Below, piece after piece: positions 42,832 to 54,601 of a DNA stretch of 64,000 nt. Source of the stretch: Aureobasidium sp. EXF-3400 (lineage: Eukaryota > Ascomycota > Dothideomycetes > Dothideales > Saccotheciaceae); assembly GCA_024195585.1 (NCBI GenBank), contig SWBL01000116.1, positions 1 to 64,000 on the forward strand, given 5' to 3'. The notes beneath the pieces were generated by a model that ran no database searches, was not told where the DNA came from, and saw nothing but the letters and a program-made list of their open reading frames with translations. A program made the position numbers and the translations under genes. Positions within the stretch are counted from its first letter, which is position 1; every line of letters begins with the position of its first letter.

Positions 42832-43052
42832 CTCCACGTGTGCCAAAGACTGTCACAACATCGCAACATGGCCTTCTCCATCCCGAGATACAAGGACATT
42901 ACAAGCTGATAAAATGCACAATCGTGTTCTAGAGTTTGAAGTCTGGCCATTGAGATAGCCTTTAATGGAGCGTCTCTGTGAGAACCGCATTCTTTGCAAG
43001 AAATTGGTGTATTTCTTCAGCTTTACTGTGACAGTCTTTAGCACACGTGGAG
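42832..43052. mobile_element. MITE-like element copy 9 (221 bp, best termini)
   Basis: The left end CTCCACGTGTGCCAAAGACT and the reverse complement of the right end CTCCACGTGTGCTAAAGACT differ by one base; identity continues through GTCACA (26 bp). Inside are AAAATGCACAATCG, the centre GAAGTCTGGCCATTGAGATA shared with copy 2, and GTATTTCTTCAGCTTTACTG. The left arm is about 40 bp longer than in the 176-bp copies. No clear target-site duplication. Confidence 0.75.
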
Positions 43053-44018
43053 CCAGTCCACACACATCGGTCTTCGAAGCTTCTATTTACAGATTTCATT
43101 CCCACATCAGATGCGTCGACAATGGAGAGGAAATCATCACCTCGGCGGTCATCAAGATCTGGACTGGGTTGGATGTAGCCGCAGTCCACATAGTAAGTTA
43201 GTATTGGTGAGCCGCATTACAATGCCATTGGAGTGGCCAGGGATTGTTCGGGTCGGACAAGATCCGCTGAGCAGTGTCAGAAAAGTAGCTGTCAGAAAAG
43301 GCCGATATTGACCCGGATCCCGATCGTTTCGAACCCTTCTTCCCAAAACCTTTACACATGTACTCAAGTATCGGTATCTCACGGCACTGGCAGAGCCTCA
43401 AGGTTCAAGAAATGCGCTGCCTCTTTCTTGGATCGACTGATCAACCAACCACTCTCAATTTACGACAAGCAGTCGTGTACACCATGTGCAAGATTAAGAT
43501 TTGAAGATACCTTGTGATATCTTGCCTAGCTTGACCGTACGAAGGAGGGCTCACAGAGCCGATACTAGAGTTTCATGCTACAACAAGAAGTTTTTAAAGT
43601 TAACCTAAACTCTCCACTGCAACGGCGTTTCGGAGTGCACTCAACACACATCATCTGTGACTCGTGGCACTGCGTCAACAACAAGGTAGGGTTTGGAAGG
43701 AAACAGCGTCTAGTCATGTCTATCTTGTGTCGATCCATGTTTAGGCCTGCTGAGGTAGGCCTTCAAGGTTCAGATCTGTGCACATACTGCGCAGCATAGA
43801 ATGTACATATGTAGGTCTGACACGTCCCCGGGTTTGTGTGTTTTCCCCCTTCTCTGCATTGGTCTATACACTCACCACTATCCTCTCTCAATCGACAATA
43901 AGGTATCCCCTGTATATGATACAGTGAGGGTACGAGATTGGCTGGCTCACGTCAACTTTTTATGCTTGAGCTCTGCCTTGGAGAACGATACATCTAGTTT
44001 TGCTATATCCACATCATC
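43053..44018. other. intergenic, promoter of the rhodopsin-domain gene
   Basis: About 970 bp; no coding frame supported, no further element copy found. Confidence 0.45.
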
Positions 44019-45216
44019 ATGGCGGACCAGGTTCCAACTCTGGACAACCTGGGCTCTATACCGCAATCTCTTTTCACAGGCACAGTAGCCATCTTGGCAG
44101 TTGCATGGGTCTCAGCAATTCTGCGGGTCTATGTTCGCAGTGTTATGATGAGATCCTTCGGATGGGATGACTGGACTATCATGCTTGCTATTGTAAGTAC
44201 CAGCTTGTTTGCATCGCCTCAGACCGTGCTTGGATCATGCTGAACAACATCAACAGACAGCTTTCACAGTACAATGCGGGTACATTATAAATGTCACCAG
44301 GATGGAGTTGCAGCCGCAAAAGTACAACAACATCAGTGGTATCTCCACTCTTGTCACAGTAAGTATCTCCAGATCCCAAGACTATCAGTTGCAGCTCTTA
44401 ATCGAGGAATAGGACATCATCGCATTCTCCGGATCCTACGCCATTACTGGAGTCTTCTTGAAGATCTCTCTGGGCTTCTTTTTCCTACGCATCATCATTG
44501 AACCTTGGCAGAGAATGGTCATCTACATCTGCATGGCCGTCAGCGTCATCTTCGGCCTAGTCTATTTCGGCATCATCACATTTGGCTGTGGAGATCCAAA
44601 ACAATTCTTGATACGTACCGTCGAAAACCAGTGCATATCGATCACAGGGGTCGTTATCCCTGCCAGCTATGTGCACACAGCCCTCAATGCAACTACCGAC
44701 TGGATCATGGCTCTGCTGCCCATCTTCACCATCTGGAAACTCAGCATGCCACGCATCACAAAGTTCTGGGCATATCTCTTGCTCGGGCTAGGAGCAGCAG
44801 GAAGTATTGTTTCGCTAATCCGCTTCGGCTACGTCGAAGGCATTCGCCCTGGAAAACACTTCTTCAAGCAAAGCGCAAAATTCGCCCTCTACAGTATCTT
44901 CGAACCTGGTCTTGGTATCGCAGCCGTCAATTTCGCAACCCTCAGACCACTGTTCAAAAAGTGTCTCGAAGGCGCAAAATCGGTCTCTTATTCTCAGGGC
45001 AGTCGCAGCCATGGCGGCAGAAAGACTCCTTCGATGGTGCCGGACATTCAACTCAAGGGACTGCCTTTGTCTAGGTCTCGTCCTGGCGACGGTTTCCGTA
45101 CATTCGATACGTCGCAAGATGATGACTCTCGGGGCTGGACTGAAATTTCCATCTCAACCCAGGATTTGGAAAAGGCGCAAAACACTCGATGGCCGCAGAG
45201 TTCGCGACCGTTTTGA
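44019..45216 (+). CDS. rhodopsin-domain integral membrane protein (PTH11/SAT20-type)
   Basis: Fungus-specific seven-helix protein of the rhodopsin-domain family, which includes Pth11-like putative receptors. Exons 44019-44192, 44257-44358 and 44413-45216 (introns of 64 and 54 nt, GTAAGT donors) give 359 residues. Landmarks are RSFGWDDWTIMLAI after helix 2, GVFLKISLGFFFLRI in helix 3, CISITGVVIPASYVHTALNA with the next helix TDWIMALLPIFTIWKL, and KFALYSIFEPGLGIAAVNFA towards the last helix. The cytosolic tail (about 95 residues) is Ser/Arg-rich. The CFEM domain found at the N-terminus of some Pth11 relatives is absent. Ligand and role unknown; many relatives flank secondary-metabolite genes, but none is adjacent here. 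Confidence 0.88.
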
Positions 45217-45911
45217 AAACCTGCTAGATGTTATAGTCAACAATCTTACGTCTCGTGTCATACAAGTGTTCCTCTCATCGGCCCTTCTAAGACACATTTG
45301 CAATCTTGCAGACCTTGTACACCTTCACAGATCTTACAGTCTTATGCATCTGCTGGAGTACATGCCATGTCCACCGAGACCGAGAGGTCGATCAGGTCAG
45401 GGATACAACAGAAAGACCTGGGTCTGTATCTCAGGGCCAAAAAAGCCACAAAACTCATGCCATTATGAGTGCCTTCAGTTTGCTTCCGCCTCAGCACATA
45501 CTCACCAGTAAAACGCTGGCTACCGAGCAAGATCTCCGGCTCGCGTCAAAAGAGTCGATACCTACCCTCGCGACTCACAATCCGACTGAGGAAACCAACT
45601 CCGTCCAACGAGAGTCCACGGCATTGCGTACACGGTACCAAGTATCAAAAGTTCGCGTGGGATCATGTAACTCTCTCCACAAGCGAGCAGCAACAAAGCC
45701 ACTCAAGCTTGAGTACACAAAACAGGCAAGCACGACACTGATCGTCATTGCCCATCTAATACAACCAGAACAAGGATAGAATGAAACAAGGACAGATATC
45801 ATCAAAAGGCGTTTGTTTGTTTATATGTATAGGAAAAGATACCATCGTTATATTTCATTTGTTCTAGAATACAATCTTCGTCTATTCAACTCATCACTTC
45901 ATCTTCCCCCT
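45217..45911. other. intergenic, no gene seen
   Basis: About 695 bp of 3' flank. Open frames here overlap the gene's own tail in another phase and show no domain. Confidence 0.45.
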
Positions 45912-46121
45912 CTCCGTGTACTAAATCTCTATAACTCTACCGATTCCGACTATAGTCAAGGGCAACATGGAGACTATAAAAAGGCATGATTGTTTTCGAT
46001 AGTGGAGGTGTGTCTACAGAGAGTCGGCAAATTGTTGCTTCTCAGTGGATACTGTCTTGTTTCCTGTTACCATTGTGCATTTCCTTAGCTATATGTGTTA
46101 TATACTTTAGGAAACAGGGAG
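45912..46121. mobile_element. MITE-like element copy 10 (210 bp)
   Basis: Left end CTCCGTGTACTAAATCTCTA; reverse complement of the right end CTCCCTGTTTCCTAAAGTAT, leading into TATAGCTAAGGAAATGCACA. The centre has CTACAGAGAGTCGGCAAATT and GCTTCTCAGTGGATAC. Inner left block GACTATAAAAAGGCATGATT is a diverged GCTATAGAAATGCACAAT. Confidence 0.65.
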
Positions 46122-46670
46122 GCCGCGTTTGCCATTCATAAGATGTATGAGATTATGGTTAACATGCATTGTTATAATAAATAGTTAATAAGTCAAAGGC
46201 AAAACGTCGCAGTAGACACCAAATTCTAAATGCTGCAAGAGACGGTCGATCGATAGATAAAATCCCCTCTACTCCTTTCCGCTCATCGTAGCCGGGATCG
46301 AAGAGATTCAGGCAGGACTGGAATTGGTCTTCATCGCCACGTATTGGGATAAATACTTTAAGCAAAAATGTAGTGAATGATGATTGTCAAAAGATAAGAA
46401 AAGTCATCAACTACGCTAACAGCATGATTTGAAGAGGAAAGAGCGATACATACTGAGTTAGACGAAGCATAAGGAAGGAGCAACCCCTGTCGCTTGACAC
46501 TCCATCACGAAAAAATGGTATGACTGGGAGACAAATTTTGATTATGATGCTGTCTCGTTCTCATGAACTCATTAAAACTAAGTCATAGCAAAGGCCGTTG
46601 TTCCATGCTCATATCTGCTGCTTCTGTTCGACGCATTGCTTTTGAGCAAGAGGTTTGTGTACCGATACAC
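46122..46670. other. intergenic with one stray array core
   Basis: About 550 bp. At 46473-46485 the minus strand reads GGTTGCTCCTTCC, matching the periodic array at 13.25 kb, followed by TTATGC much as in one array unit. A single match could be chance. No gene seen. Confidence 0.4.
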
Positions 46671-47727
46671 TTATCCGTTGACAACGACACCACCGTTGGC
46701 GTGGATGGTCTGTCCGGAGATGGAAGCAGAATCTGCATTGGCTAAGAAGACGAAGCAGGTGGCGATCTCCGAAGGCTGCGAAGGACGGCCAATTGGTGAG
46801 CTGAACTCGGATTGAGCCTTCTCGTTCATAGTTGCAGGGATGAGAGGGGTCCAGACGGGTCCAGGAGCAACTGCGTTCACACGGATACCGCGACCGACGT
46901 ACTGGTTGTGGAGACCACGAGTGAAGGAGATGATGGCACCCTTGGTTGAAGTATAGTCTGATCGAATTCAAGTCAGTAAGGATAATCAAGCACTACTGGT
47001 TCTGTTGGTACGCACCAAGAAGGTCGGGACGACCGATGTATGCGTTGATGGACGCATTGTTGATAATGGTGTCTCCTCTCTTCATGTGAGGAAGAGCGTA
47101 CTTTGAGAGGTAGAAGAAGGGGTGGATGTTAGTCGCGAAGGTAAATTCCCTTCGTGAGTTTGTTAGCAGATATTCTCTTGAGATGTTGTTGGAAAAAGTT
47201 ACCATTGCTCCTCGGTGAGGTCCTTGATGTCCTCGACCATATTCTGGTAGGCAGCGTTGTTGACAAGGATGTTGATGGCACCCATCTTCTCAAGGGCGGT
47301 GTCGACAACCTTCTGGCAGTCCTCCTTCTTCTTGAGGTCGACCTGGAGCAAGTGGCACTTGCGGCCGTAGGACTCGACCTTCTTCTTGGTCTCCTGAGCA
47401 TCCTTCTCCTCGACCTCAAGGTAGGCGATCAAGCTGTCGGCGCCCTCCATGGCGAAGAGAATAGCAATGGCACGGCCAATACCGGAGTCACCTCCAGTGA
47501 TGATGGCCTTCTTGCCCTCAAGCTTGCCGGCAGCCTTGTAAAGCTGGAAGCCGCCATCTTCGGTAGGGAGGTGCTCGTTGACAGGTTCAGGGCCCTTCTG
47601 CTCACTCTGGAGACCGGGAGGCTTCTGGTGTGCGACGGGGATTTCGAAACCTTTTTGTTGTCAGTTGCTGTGCTTCCCTGCTCTCATACACAAGACACAT
47701 ACCCTGCTTAAATTGACCTTCAGACAT
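46671..47727 (-). CDS. short-chain dehydrogenase/reductase, YghA/YhdF-like
   Basis: NAD(P)-dependent oxidoreductase of the classical SDR family. Exons 47703-47727, 47203-47650, 47016-47149 and 46671-46957 (introns 52, 53 and 58 nt) give 297 residues; the first exon encodes only eight residues and one base. A 45-residue leader (PVAHQKPPGLQ...PVNEHLPTEDGG) precedes the Rossmann motif AIITGGDSGIGRAIA. NNAAYQ follows, then the catalytic Asn/Ser/Tyr/Lys in NNASINAY...DYTSTKGA, with PGPVWTPLIPAT and the closing GQTIHANGG. The long proline-containing leader and this exact motif set mark the subgroup containing bacterial YghA/YhdF and plant glucose/ribitol-dehydrogenase homologues; stress-related sugar or aldehyde reduction is suggested but not proven. 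Probably cytosolic. Confidence 0.92.
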
Positions 47728-50050
47728 GATGGTTGGTTGAAGACAGTTGTTTAATGAAAAGTAGCTGTCAAGGTTGATGTGTGAAAACAGATCTGCAGCA
47801 CAGGGAGCAAAGATATAGCTGTTGTGGGTGGTTCTACGTGATGTAATTTAGCGTGACATCACCGCAACGAATGGTGACGCTTGAACGACACACTTCCATT
47901 CGCATCACGATCTCGCTATTGCTGAACAGGTCTTGGCTCACTATTAGCACCACTTTGAACCCCAACGCAAATTCCAGCCGGATGAACCCTTCTGTTCTAC
48001 CGCGAAGATCCGTGGGAAGACGAAGGAAGCTTCCTGCCTAATTGTTCTCCGCGCTTTCGAACAAGGTGGCTTCCTCCTGGGTAGCATGTTCGTCGCGCTT
48101 GCCTCGGCTCAATACAACACGTACCTAGTCTTGCAATATGACCTACTTGACGAGATGTACGATTCTTGGACCAGGAATCACTCGTGCATTAAACAATCAT
48201 GAACGAAGCACGAGAACGAAGAAGATTCCTCGGTGACACATAAACGCTCGGTTCGACCGAGCTTGAGCTTGGGCCTCTTCTAAATCGAGCCGAATACATC
48301 ACCTTGATGTTTCCCTTCTCTTTTAGGAGAACGCAGTTTTTGGGTCGCCTGTCAAACACGTGTATATTGCATGGACACACATTGACAGCCTTGATCCATC
48401 AAAGTGAACTTCGAAACATTAATGTGTGCCATACTGGATATGCTATATCTGGATGCCGTCGGACCATTGTGCTATGACGACTAAGTCTTTCTATTGACAG
48501 CGAGGTTAGGTATTCAAGCATTCTCCTAAAACGATAGCTCGGACTGATAGTACGGGATAGTACATGCATACAGTAGTCGAGATATAAATTGCTTGCAGCC
48601 CTTATTATGGAGTCGCCGTATCCATTTCCATTGTTTCTGCAGCCACTTGAAGCTCGAAGAGGTATCATGGACTACAAGCTGTCTACTATAATCCTCTTGA
48701 TGGACCAATCTCGGAATTTGCGGCCGTGATAAAAGAAGCGGGCCTTCCGATTGGCTCCTAATAAAAATCGAGAGTCGGACTTGGAAGAAGATACGGTGTA
48801 TACAGGGCGAGGCCGCGTCCTTTGGATAGTGCGTGGCTTGCAGGCTGCTTATTTCGGACTTGGTAACATTCTCGATTCGCTGCAATCTTTCAATATGCAG
48901 ACGCATGGATGTGCGCGCTATCCAACGGATGTGTTCCTAACCTATGTCTATCGGTCTTTGTCGAGCATTTTCAGAATTCCTTCTCTGTGCATGACTGCCG
49001 CCCCTCGTGGAAAGTTTGAATTGATTTGGGTTGCTTCAGTCGAGAAACAGGCGGGCTATAATATGCTTCGAATGGTGTGCGCTCTCGTTCATGCAACCGC
49101 GGACAATCTGCCCGGTGTTTGTATATCGTTCGAAGGACCTCCGTTTATTTGTTCGTATTCCCGGCCTGCTAGATCGTGACCACCTCCTGTGACCGATTGA
49201 GCGTGCGATCCTGCTTGAAGGACTAAAACGTGACGGACGTCTCATGCAGCCACTAGCTAGTGGGTATTCCGGTCATGCATAGTGATGGCATGTATGTGGT
49301 TGGCAATCTCTGCCTGACCATGTACAGATGGAATGTGCTCGAAGCTTTATGAGCTCTTCAGGTGATCAAGGACGCGATTTGGTTGTTTCTGCAGTCGATG
49401 TCGAGGGTTTTTGGCCACTGCTTACTAGGAACTGAGAGGCTCGTAAGAGCGAACATTCGTCGGAGATCATGAAGCTTGCGGTCGAAGGTTCGATATTGGG
49501 GAGCGAGTTGGTGTGCAGCCATGAGGCAGCTGCCATATTTCCCTGCATTGACGAGTCATCTTGGACATCTGACCGGCTGCATGCATCCGGACTTTGGCTA
49601 TCCTAATAGAGCTTGATACGTGCTTTCGTCAACAGCCAGATGTTGACTCACTTCTGGATCTGAGAATCTGAGTTGAGAAAATTTGCAGAGCACATACTGC
49701 AATGTACAGACAGAGACACAATCTCTTCAGTTGTTGTTGTTGTCAAAATACATGTCCAACTTGGCCTGTCGCACGACACAAAGTTGCGCCGAGCTAATCG
49801 ACGGTCCCATTCCGAACTTAAAGTATAAAGAAGAGTTGCGGTGAAGGTATGTTGAGAGATTTGAAATTGGTGCATGCGGTGCATGCGTAAGCTTCTAAGC
49901 GCAAAAGCCCGTAGCATCCATGACCAGGTCTACTAACCACAGCTTCGCTGTGAAGACTAGCTACGAACTCGGTCGTGGCTGCAAGCATACTTGCCAGTTT
50001 GACAATCCGGATTCAATACAGGAATATGCCATGTAGTAAAGTGGCTGTCT
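47728..50050. other. 2.3-kb stretch, no gene seen
   Basis: Upstream of the SDR gene. An open frame of 142 codons (48751-49179, plus) lacks an ATG near its start and has no domain. A (GTT) microsatellite lies at about 49729-49743. No gene supported. Confidence 0.45.
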
Positions 50051-50190
50051 CTCCGTGTGCTAAACTATAGAATGCGTGAACGGTGGCCACAGAGAGCCGG
50101 TAAGTTGTCGCCTCTCAGTGGGCACCGTTCTATTCCGGACACATTTGTGTCTTGTGATAGTGTATACTTTGCTCTTTGCTGTAGTGGGAG
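50051..50190. mobile_element. MITE-like element copy 11 (140 bp, short form)
   Basis: Left end CTCCGTGTGCTAAACTATAG; reverse complement of the right end CTCCCACTACAGCAAAGAGC, leading into AAAGTATACACTATCACAAG. The centre CCACAGAGAGCCGGTAAGTT and GCCTCTCAGTGGGCAC is the cleanest example of the internal palindrome. About 35 bp shorter than the standard form, mostly lost from the left arm. Confidence 0.65.
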
Positions 50191-51845
50191 TGCGAAGAAA
50201 ATTACAGACTTCAGCAAATGGGGCGGTGTGTAGGGCATCATCAAAGCCTTGTAAGACTCTGGACTAAACATGTGGATACACATACTTGCAAAGCCCTAAG
50301 CTAGGTATGCATCAGCCTGGGAACTTGGCTGCAGGCTGATACAAGCGTCCTCGCGCGGTAATCACCGGTCTACAGATTTGTTACTCGGAGTAACACCGTG
50401 CTCCTGCAAGCAATGATATACACGAATATCGCCGTGATGGGAACGGAAGGCTTTACCTGTTCGCATCGGCAAGGGGTATTCCCACGTGTCGACCAGAGAA
50501 CGGCCAACTTTAATTCCCTACCGCGACCACAATGGTCCAAGCTCAACAGTCTACGTTAGACGTCTCCGTCAGAGCGTGTTGGTATGGCAGTACCCGGGGG
50601 TTAAATATAATACGTCGTGTTTACTGATCAAGGACAGACGTTCCTCCAGCGCACTGACCAGTGCGGGATCCTTCTTCGACTTGCAGAGTGCGATCCATGA
50701 CTGGATGAACGCGGAAGGAGACATGAGAGCAGACGGGTTATTGCCGTTCAAAGCCTTCGATAGCGCGAGGTGTAGTGTGTGGCAGATCTTCCCGTGTCAT
50801 CTCATGGGAAACGGCAGAAGCCCATCGCCAGCACCGCAGCCATGGAGTCGGTGAAGGGACGGACCCAAGGTTTGTGCGAAAATCTGGCTGAGCGACCAGT
50901 GGCTGGAGGCCCCGGCTTGCGCTATCCCCTCAGAGCACAGCAAGCATATGTTTGACAGCTGCGGCCTGTTGCAGTCAACAGTGCTGCACCATGTGTGTTA
51001 GTTTGTGGGTGTGGACTGTAGAAACTCGGAGCAAGACTGCGACCTGCTGCTTATTGGAGGACTAGAAGAAGATTATGCAGGGCGACTGTCTGATTGACCA
51101 GTAGGATAGTCACTGTGCAAGTTACAACGTAGAAGTCTGAAGGATGTTGCGTACGTGACAGCCACATGACGCTTGCAGCACACATGCCAGTACGATGACG
51201 GTACCTGCTCCAAACAAGGTTGTCTTGACATGTCTCCAGGTATCACCTGTAAAGTCATTGCTCCGAAGTGGGTACAGCCACGAGTACGTGCTTGCATGAA
51301 GCTCTCCCATCGACCTACTTGTGCATGGAGAACAGATCAGTGCAACAGACATATCAAAGTTAGATGCCACATAGGTATGCTCATTCTGGCAAAGCGACTC
51401 GACACTTGTCATCGCTTGTCGGTTGTGGGAAGATCATGTCAGCGGCTCCGCACACGACCAGGAAGGCCAGGCTTTGTGATAGCCGAGCAAGTCGCCTGAA
51501 TCATATTGAAGTGGGCTCCGCTGTCGAGTGCAATTTCTCTATGGCAATGCACAACGTTCGTCGGCTTGTCTTGCACTTCCTCGGAAACATAGGCTTTGCA
51601 CCCCGAGGCACAGCGTTCGCATCGGACAAGTAAATTGGCAGGAGTTTTGTGAACGTGTGTCACTGCGTTGCCAACCTTCGTGACTTGCCAATTGTTCATC
51701 CTTCGTCGCTATCAGATGCTCACACTTGACATTACGACTTGACTCGATTCTTGCATGGGCTTTGGCATACTTGGAAAACGTGAACGGACCTTTTTTGCTT
51801 GAGAGGTGACCAAACACCGTCAATTTGTCACATCTTCACAACAGC
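50191..51845. other. 1.65-kb stretch, possible transposase relic
   Basis: No intact gene. Between about 50520 and 50800 the minus strand keeps a frame of about 75 codons (CHTLHLALSKALNGNNP ... HDVLYLTPGYCH). It is loosely reminiscent of the C-terminal part of hAT transposases, ended by a stop; the resemblance is weak. A near-palindrome GTTACTCGGAGTAAC lies at 50380-50394. Confidence 0.3.
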
Positions 51846-53240
51846 ATGACTTCCAACCCTCAGCCTCAACCTCGAAGTGGTGCCTCAGTGCACGAATACG
51901 GCAGAGACTTCTTAGCTTTCTCGGTTCAGCATGGCATACACTGTGTGCCTATTGATGATGTGAGTGATGAATCCACTTCCAGATCCTGACAGCGCGTATC
52001 ATATGGCAAGAGATGCTCTTCTGCTTGCGATACTGACACTCCGACACGACTGCGTATCAACAAGAATCCACTCAAGCGCAAGCAGGACTATTCCATCCAC
52101 AGGAATCCCGAAGAGGGATGATACGACAGGACCGCGACGCTGCAGAGCAATCCAGTGACTGCAAGTGGTAAAGGTCTTGCTTTCGAAGAAGCTGACTTGT
52201 TGAAAGGAGGAACTCAACCGACAAGCCGACTTCTACGACATCATCTCTCGACTGTTCGAGAGACGTCTTTTCCTGCCAACCGACTTGACTCCGGAATTCG
52301 TACTCGACTGTGGGAGTGGCAGTGGCATTGAGTGGGCCGAAGAAGTGATGGAAAAATCAGAGTTAGGACCAGGGTCTTCCAGCTCCGAGGACGACGACTT
52401 TGCATGCCAGGTAAGCCATGATAGCGATGGAGTCGTACTTTCACGCTAAGCTGACCTGCTGTAAAGGTAGTCGCTGTCGACATCTTCCATACTGAAGGCT
52501 CATCGCCGGGAGTGGTGAAGAAAATATGGAACCTCAATGTCGCCTTTCGTTACGACCAGGAAGAGCTTGCCAGAGACAAGTATGACCTTGTCAACTCACG
52601 CTTCCTTGCAGACAGCATCGATGCAAGTAGATGGGGGGCCTATGTACAAGACCTCCACGACCGACTGAGGGGTGGCGGCTGGCTTCAGATGCTCGAAGCT
52701 CATTTCCACTTCCAATCGCGTAGTGGAAGGCCTTTGGAATATCTCTCAAGATGGTGGAACATCTATAGTCAAGCCTTGGAAGGGCACAACAAAGACCCAA
52801 GAGTTGGAACGGAACTGTCGAGGTACATGGCCAACGCCGGATTTACCAGTATATCCATGGAGCCTAAGCAACTGCCTGTTGGGGAATGGCATCAAGACCC
52901 TCGCTTGAGAGAGATAGGCAGAGACATGAAGCGGATAGCTTTGCAGACTCTGAGGTCTTTGGGTATATGGCACTGTCGTCGGGCTGGCATGCAAGAAGTC
53001 GACTTCGAAGACCTAATCGCCGGTTGTGAAAGGGAGATGTCAGACACGAATCTGCAACTTTATATCCCATTGTAAGTTTACCAGCCAGGCCATAAAGCTT
53101 TTGGGTTTTGGACTAAGTGTTGCAGGTTTGCCATCTGGGGACAAAGGGCTGAGAGGGGACAGAATCGAGTTGATAAGGGAGGCTCCGCATATATACCCGA
53201 TCCTAGCAGACGTCTTCCTCCCCCCGTCGATTGGGCATAG
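51846..53240 (+). CDS. LaeA-type SAM-dependent methyltransferase
   Basis: Putative small-molecule or regulatory methyltransferase of the fungal LaeA-like group (class I, Methyltransf_23/25). Exons 51846-51959, 52207-52410, 52467-53071 and 53126-53240 (introns 247, 56 and 54 nt) give 345 residues. Exon 1 carries HEYGRDFLAFSVQHGIHCVP plus IDD, equivalent to the family's ENGRxYH...PNDE box. Exon 2 continues EELNRQADFYDIISRLFERR and the SAM motif I VLDCGSGSG. Exon 3 has VVAVDIFHTE, YDLVNSRFLADSID and LRGGGWLQMLEAHFHF. Exon 4 restores the C-terminal FAIWGQRAE typical of these enzymes, whereas without the last intron a stop would truncate it. The long first intron is inferred from homology and a CTGAC branch site. 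No biosynthetic cluster is adjacent. Confidence 0.78.
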
Positions 53241-54601
53241 ACGTTCGAGGGCCTGATGGCTGGAAGGATGTTGTCGCCTGGCGCGCTGATCGTGCGGAAA
53301 CGTACTCGAGTTCGTAAGGGCCAGGTTGACGGGGCTCCATCAAGCCTCTTCAATACGATGAAGAATTCGGAGTTGGTCTTTTATTAAGGAGGCGCGACTG
53401 AACAAGTCTGTTTGGCCTGGGAGGTGAGCTTTGCTAGACTCGTCACGGACAGACACGGTGTCTGACACAACCTAGAGACAGCACCTAGGTAGACCATACT
53501 TGCGTAGATATGTATGGCTGCTCGAAAACAATCACGAGCATGAGCACGGTGTAGCGACATCGAAAGGGAGAATATGCCGAATGCTCTGACCTCCGAAGAA
53601 CTTCGTGCTGATCTCGGGTATCAGCTGGAAGATGCGTCACCCTTGCAGATGCTCCAGAGACATTCATTATCAAAGCTACCACTCCATCGGGTCATTCGCC
53701 AAACCATCCACGAGAAGAATCACATTCAGAGTGGGCAAACAACACGAACGCAGCCGGCGTTAAGACGTTTTGACAAGGCGTATCTCTTCGCTGATACTCT
53801 TCCCTGTTATAGTACTCAGATGACAATCTTTATCACCCTGCAAATATCGAGTTAGTCGTCTCAAGAAGCCTTCTTACAGCAAGGCTACACACGGCCTAGC
53901 AAAACGCGTTTCTGACTTTTAGTGTCCCGAATTTTCTAGGTCGTCTAACGGTATCACGTCAACTCTTCATAGGTGTTTTCATCTGCATGTACCAAGGTAT
54001 TCAATGTCACTGTCGTTGCGAGTTGGGGGCTCAACATCACTACATATTCCGAGATTGCAGGTCTTGAACATGGTCTGTGAAATATAGGAGGCATGGTCGA
54101 ATATATGCCATGCCGTACGTACTCGGCCGTAAGAGCTTCTGTGAGACCCAGTCTGTCGGTAACGGCCCTGGGCTTCGACTGACCAGTGCACAACTTCGTC
54201 GCTAATGATTCCAGGACGATGTGCAAGTTCTAATCACGTTCAGAAACAGAAATGCAACAGTTTGTGTTGTGGTTAGGAGCACTCGATTCAAGCGTTCCAA
54301 ATCTGTTGCTTCGATTTGCATCCTATGAGAGCCAGTGGATTTGACTACACACCACCAGATCACCTCAGAATTAGACGAATCGTTAACGGACAACGATAAC
54401 GTGATTCCAACCTACGAGACGCAAATGTTACAGCTTCATTCTGCACTTGCATGCGTGACATATTTCATACAGTTATGCAGCTGCGGCAGCCACCGTTTCG
54501 ATGACGTACGATGGCAGAGGACATTTCCTCAAGAAGAACGGACTCCGTGGAATCTGTGAGGCTACTCACTTGGTCAGCTTGCACATATACTATAATCAAC
54601 C
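53241..54601. other. intergenic, no gene seen
   Basis: About 1.36 kb between two plus-strand genes. Short frames only; no element copy identified. Confidence 0.45.

Noticed and set aside
48751..49179. 142-codon plus-strand frame
   Set aside because: Begins with a non-ATG codon, no domain, no splice context, composition like surrounding intergenic DNA.
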